Shown here piece by piece: positions 60,101-64,000 of a stretch of 64,000 bases of DNA. Position numbers and translations under genes: made by a program. Position 1 is the first letter of the stretch. Each line of letters opens with the position of its first letter. The notes under the pieces were generated by a model, which worked only from the letters and a program-made list of their open reading frames with translations, was not told the DNA's origin and did not search any database. Source of the stretch: Lingula anatina (Eukaryota > Brachiopoda > Lingulata > Lingulida > Lingulidae); contig NW_019773981.1 in assembly GCF_001039355.2 (NCBI RefSeq), positions 16,696-80,695 on the forward strand, in the 5' to 3' direction.

Positions 60101-62911
60101 TCATCTTCCAAGTGCTCTCTCCACATCATTTTAGTTTGCACGATGAGCTCTCTTTATATATATATATCCTATCCTGGCGGAGTGCTAACACTTGCCAATT
60201 TGGCCAAATGCTCAGACCAGCTTAAATTGGCTAATCAAAACAGCGCTGATTTGATTTGTTTTAGTCAAACCATTTTAAACCATTAGGAGAAAAAAGTAGC
60301 AAGCATGAAAAAGCAGTAAGCAAAATAATTGCTATCGCTACCCCAGCCATCCTTCAACAGTCCTCTTTTCCAGCATTACTACAATTTTCTACCCAACAAT
60401 TTTATTTTCTTTCTTTCATCTTCTCACCCTTCCTCCTTTTTTTCTTTTGAAAAGCTTTATTCCTCAATGTTTCTTCTTTCAAAGATCCAAAAGAAAAAAT
60501 TGTACCACAATACCACTTCCTTTTCACTCACAGATGTCTACTGTAACAATATTTCCAAACCAATTGTAATCAGTCTCCTCACATGACATGGTATGTACAG
60601 ATGGCATCCAGCAAGTAAATTATTACTCGTAAGTCCAAAGTTTGGTAAAGTTGTGACCTGAAGAATGCAGAACAATAGTGCCAAATACCAAATTGTTTTG
60701 ATAGATTGTCTTTTAAAATATAAATATCCAGTCTTTTTTAAATTATAGTACAGAAATATTTTTATATGCCAAAACATTCAAACGTGAGAATATATCCTGT
60801 GAAAGAATTTATGCTACATTCAGTTATATCTTTTGACATCATGCCGATTTCATAGTTCACATTAAACAAATTTGCCATATTAGATAGCATCTTGCCATAA
60901 GGAGTTACAAATCTAAATTGCACATAGATGGTTATTTTTATACCTAATCAACGGCAATCAAAACAGGAAAAGAGGGAGTATTTGGAAACAATGTAACCTA
61001 ATGTATAATTTCCTTATCTATTGCTATGTTCAAAACTGTTCCAATAGTAAAAGCTTAGGTTCCGATTTGAAGGAGTAGACAATTAATTGCACCCACTGCC
61101 ACTGTACTAACTCAGTGACTATGTTGACTACACAATAGGGGATTGCATTCAAGTCTTCTTCCTGAATTTAAAATCAAAAGGATTTTCATCAAATCAGTCC
61201 CGAAATCAACACAGGTTGAAACCATTTAATTCTGGAGACACATGCCATTAATGTGTTCCTAAAACATTTGATATAACCACATGACTTATGTACTAGTAGG
61301 TCTTATGTAAAAGTTCTTTGACGTCCATTTTCCTCATAATATAGCATCACAATGTCGAAGATATTCTGAAGATTATCATACAGAAGATGAATCACAGGAT
61401 ATCCTCCTTCATCATTTATAGTGTAGGACACTCTCCAGACATTTAACCACAATATACCCTATCTTCTTGCATCTGAACAAATCATATACACAAAAAATCA
61501 GTGCTAGTAAATTAAAAAAAATCTGAGGTCCTGAATATTTCTTTGGAACTTTCTTACCAACATTTTAAATAGTTGTTAATGGGCCTCATTTCCTCCATTT
61601 TTCATTAGCCCAGAATACAAGTACATGCACTCATAATACATTGCATTTTCATTTTTTTTAATACAACCTTTGAGAAGTGGGTAGTAATTTCATTAGAACT
61701 TGAAGAAGACAAGATGTGAAGTTAGACATGGCTGTCTAAAAGGTAAATAGAGAATTTAGAGATAATGAAATCTTGCGAGATGCACTTTAACCCTTTTAGG
61801 TCTTTAAGTAACACAGCTATTTGGCCGCAACTTACCAAAGGATATGGGTTTTAAATTTAGCTAAACTGTGTTAATGACATAGGAATACATATATATATAT
61901 AAAAAAACTGATGACATGAAGTACAACATTTGATCGTCTTGCAAGAATAAAAACTTCACAAAACAGAATTTCAGAGTAATCAAATTAGAAATGAACAAAA
62001 GCAATAAATAAAATATGTAGTGTTATAGCCAAGTCTGAGTACGTCTTCAATACATTTTGATAAGAAAGACCAGCTTGTGCAAATGCACGAGTAATATCAC
62101 AGGCTGCTTAAAGAACTTTAAAATCAACCAGACAACAACCTCTCTACCACGTATACTATGTAAAAAGGTCACTTACTGCAGAGTTATAAACTAAGCACCA
62201 CTTTATGTAATCTCTCTGTTATAAATTTAGAAACACTTGGTGCAATCTATAAATCGCTCCACTTGTGGCCTTATGATCTATAACTTACAGGTAAAGTGTA
62301 TTAGGGATGGATTTAGTGTGGGAGCCGTTTTGATTTATTCCAGATCTTTACAGTGTCAAGGCAAAAGGTGTTATAACACCACACTCACTGCAGTGATATA
62401 CACCAACACCAACGCAAAAAAATTAAAGTTGTTGAAAATACTTAGAGCTGTCATGCTATAAGATTGTGGCTAGCAAACTAACTTCTACTTAAGCCAACTA
62501 GTATATTCTTAGATTTTTGCGAAACATTAATGGCTAGTCCAAAGTGTGAAAACCTCATGTTAAGGTAAATTCATTAATGATTAAGTCACCTGTATTCAGT
62601 CCTGACGCAGTGATATCAGCTTTAAAGTTATTCAATATACCTGTTTCAGCCCCAGTACTTTATGGAGATTAAAAACAGCGGACAGTCATATAAAAGTAAT
62701 TATCCTGAGTTGCTAAATGCAGCTTTTTACTGGATCAATTATTGTAAACAAACTCGTGTTAGAAGAAATTGACAAGCGAGGTACCAGTAGCAACAAATTA
62801 GGTCAATGACACTTGCTAAAAATCAGTCACAGCTGGGACTCTGTTAAGTGATTTATCATTATCACATATACACTGTTGTACGCAGTTTTCGAAATCAAGC
62901 GCCAAACTTAC
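57184..62911 (-). other. Long LASP 5' intron, no other gene seen
   Basis: The span between the acceptor at 57184 and the candidate donor at 62911. It contains a poly-G tract at about 58632-58646 and a CT tract at about 58563-58581, but no supported coding exon on either strand. Confidence 0.5.
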
Positions 62912-63000
62912 CTTGTTGAAAATAAAACGTAAAATTTTGTACTCAAACCGGTGGGATCGGTTTCAAAATGGCGGTAACCCCGCCCACGTGAGTACTCACA
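62912..63000 (-). other. Candidate untranslated first exon of LASP (proximal)
   Basis: On the minus strand CAACAAG|GTAAGT places a strong donor at 62911. The exon upstream of it contains CGCCATTTTG, a YY1-type initiator-region motif. The transcription start would be near 62970-63000. No ATG-led frame of note occurs in the exon. The assignment to LASP is inferred from position and the phase-free 5' UTR acceptor at 57184. Confidence 0.5.
62964..62990. promoter_or_regulatory. YY1-like site, GC-box and E-box in the LASP/RPL23 divergent promoter
   Basis: CAAAATGGCGGT at 62964-62975 matches the YY1 consensus, and CCGCCC followed by CACGTG at 62985-62990 adds a GC-box and a canonical E-box. These elements lie between the two divergently transcribed genes. 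YY1 sites at the start of housekeeping and ribosomal protein promoters are well known. Confidence 0.5.
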
Positions 63001-63085
63001 TACCATAAAAGGAGATAACCGTAGCGTACGTCAAATTCACAATTGAACTATATCAAATATCTTAAGTTGCCTTTAAAATACTTAC

Positions 63086-63200
63086 TTGTATTCAAAGAAC
63101 TTCTTTATCTACCGAATCCCAGCTCAACTCCAACAGGAGCGCTTGTTCCCTTGACCTAGGAGCCAACTTCCGTTTACAGTGAAATCGAGGTTGAACGCCT
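63086..63200 (-). other. Candidate alternative untranslated first exon of LASP (distal)
   Basis: A second good minus-strand donor, ATACAA|GTAAGT at 63085, would define an exon reaching back toward the RPL23 start. It could be an alternative first exon for LASP. Splicing to the proximal candidate exon is less likely, as no clear acceptor lies between them. Confidence 0.35.
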
Positions 63201-63212
63201 GCGCAGCTTGCA

Positions 63213-63224
63213 CTTCCTCTTTCT
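63213..63224 (+). promoter_or_regulatory. 5' TOP tract of RPL23
   Basis: CTTCCTCTTTCT, a C followed by an unbroken pyrimidine run, lies 11 bases before the RPL23 ATG. Terminal oligopyrimidine starts are typical of ribosomal protein mRNAs and put their translation under mTOR/LARP1 control in animals. The likely transcription start is C63213 or close to it. Confidence 0.7.
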
Positions 63225-63234
63225 AAAATCCAAG

Positions 63235-63800
<566 letters not shown>

Positions 63801-64000
63801 TAAAAAACAAGAGGCGCTGTTGCATATGACTAGTAATTAAAATTTATTTTTTGTGTAAGAGCGTCAAGGTGCATTCTACCAGCACTGATCTCTGGTCTGT
63901 AATTACTAGAAAGTGTGGTAATTATAGTTAGTAAATGCAAGGTTACTATAGTCCAGTCTGGAGCAGGGATGAGGAACTGAAAAGAATTTGACTATTCATT

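Overview
The window is animal nuclear DNA. Genes are split by many short-phase spliceosomal introns, and the intergenic DNA is AT-rich and full of microsatellites and small fold-back elements. Nothing bacterial or viral is seen. Gene structures and the number of small inverted-repeat elements fit a marine invertebrate, perhaps a mollusc or another lophotrochozoan. That placement is an inference, because the proteins are too conserved to fix the phylum by eye. Two single N bases (14057 and 38232) show that this is draft assembly.

Layout: (1) 1-1160 holds a small unrecognised ORF on the minus strand and a short promoter with E2F-like sites. (2) 1164-10084, plus strand, is a complete MCM6 gene, a replicative helicase subunit. 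I traced 18 coding exons that join in frame to 815 residues. Its last intron is largely filled by a 63-bp minisatellite that repeats a 3' splice site. (3) 10861-15248 is intergenic with two fold-back elements. (4) 15249-23384, minus strand, is a glutamate decarboxylase gene (15 coding exons, 550 residues), tail-to-tail with MCM6. (5) 23385-34752 is mostly non-coding. It carries a nested inverted-repeat element, other MITE-like elements and one possible terminal exon of an unknown gene. (6) 34753-57146, minus strand, is a LASP-type LIM/nebulin/SH3 actin-binding protein (11 coding exons, 435 residues), whose untranslated first exon(s) lie at about 62912-63200. (7) 63235 to beyond the window end, plus strand, is the 5' part of the ribosomal protein uL14 gene RPL23, starting with a 5' TOP-like tract.

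The genes do not form a functional pathway. The notable arrangement is the head-to-head LASP/RPL23 pair, which share a short intergenic promoter; the same neighbours lie head-to-head in vertebrates. The most unusual structure is the MCM6 intron-17 array: 13 copies of a unit, each carrying a branch-point-like CTGAC, a pyrimidine tract, an AG and the first seven bases of the last exon. Using any of these decoys would lead to an immediate stop codon.
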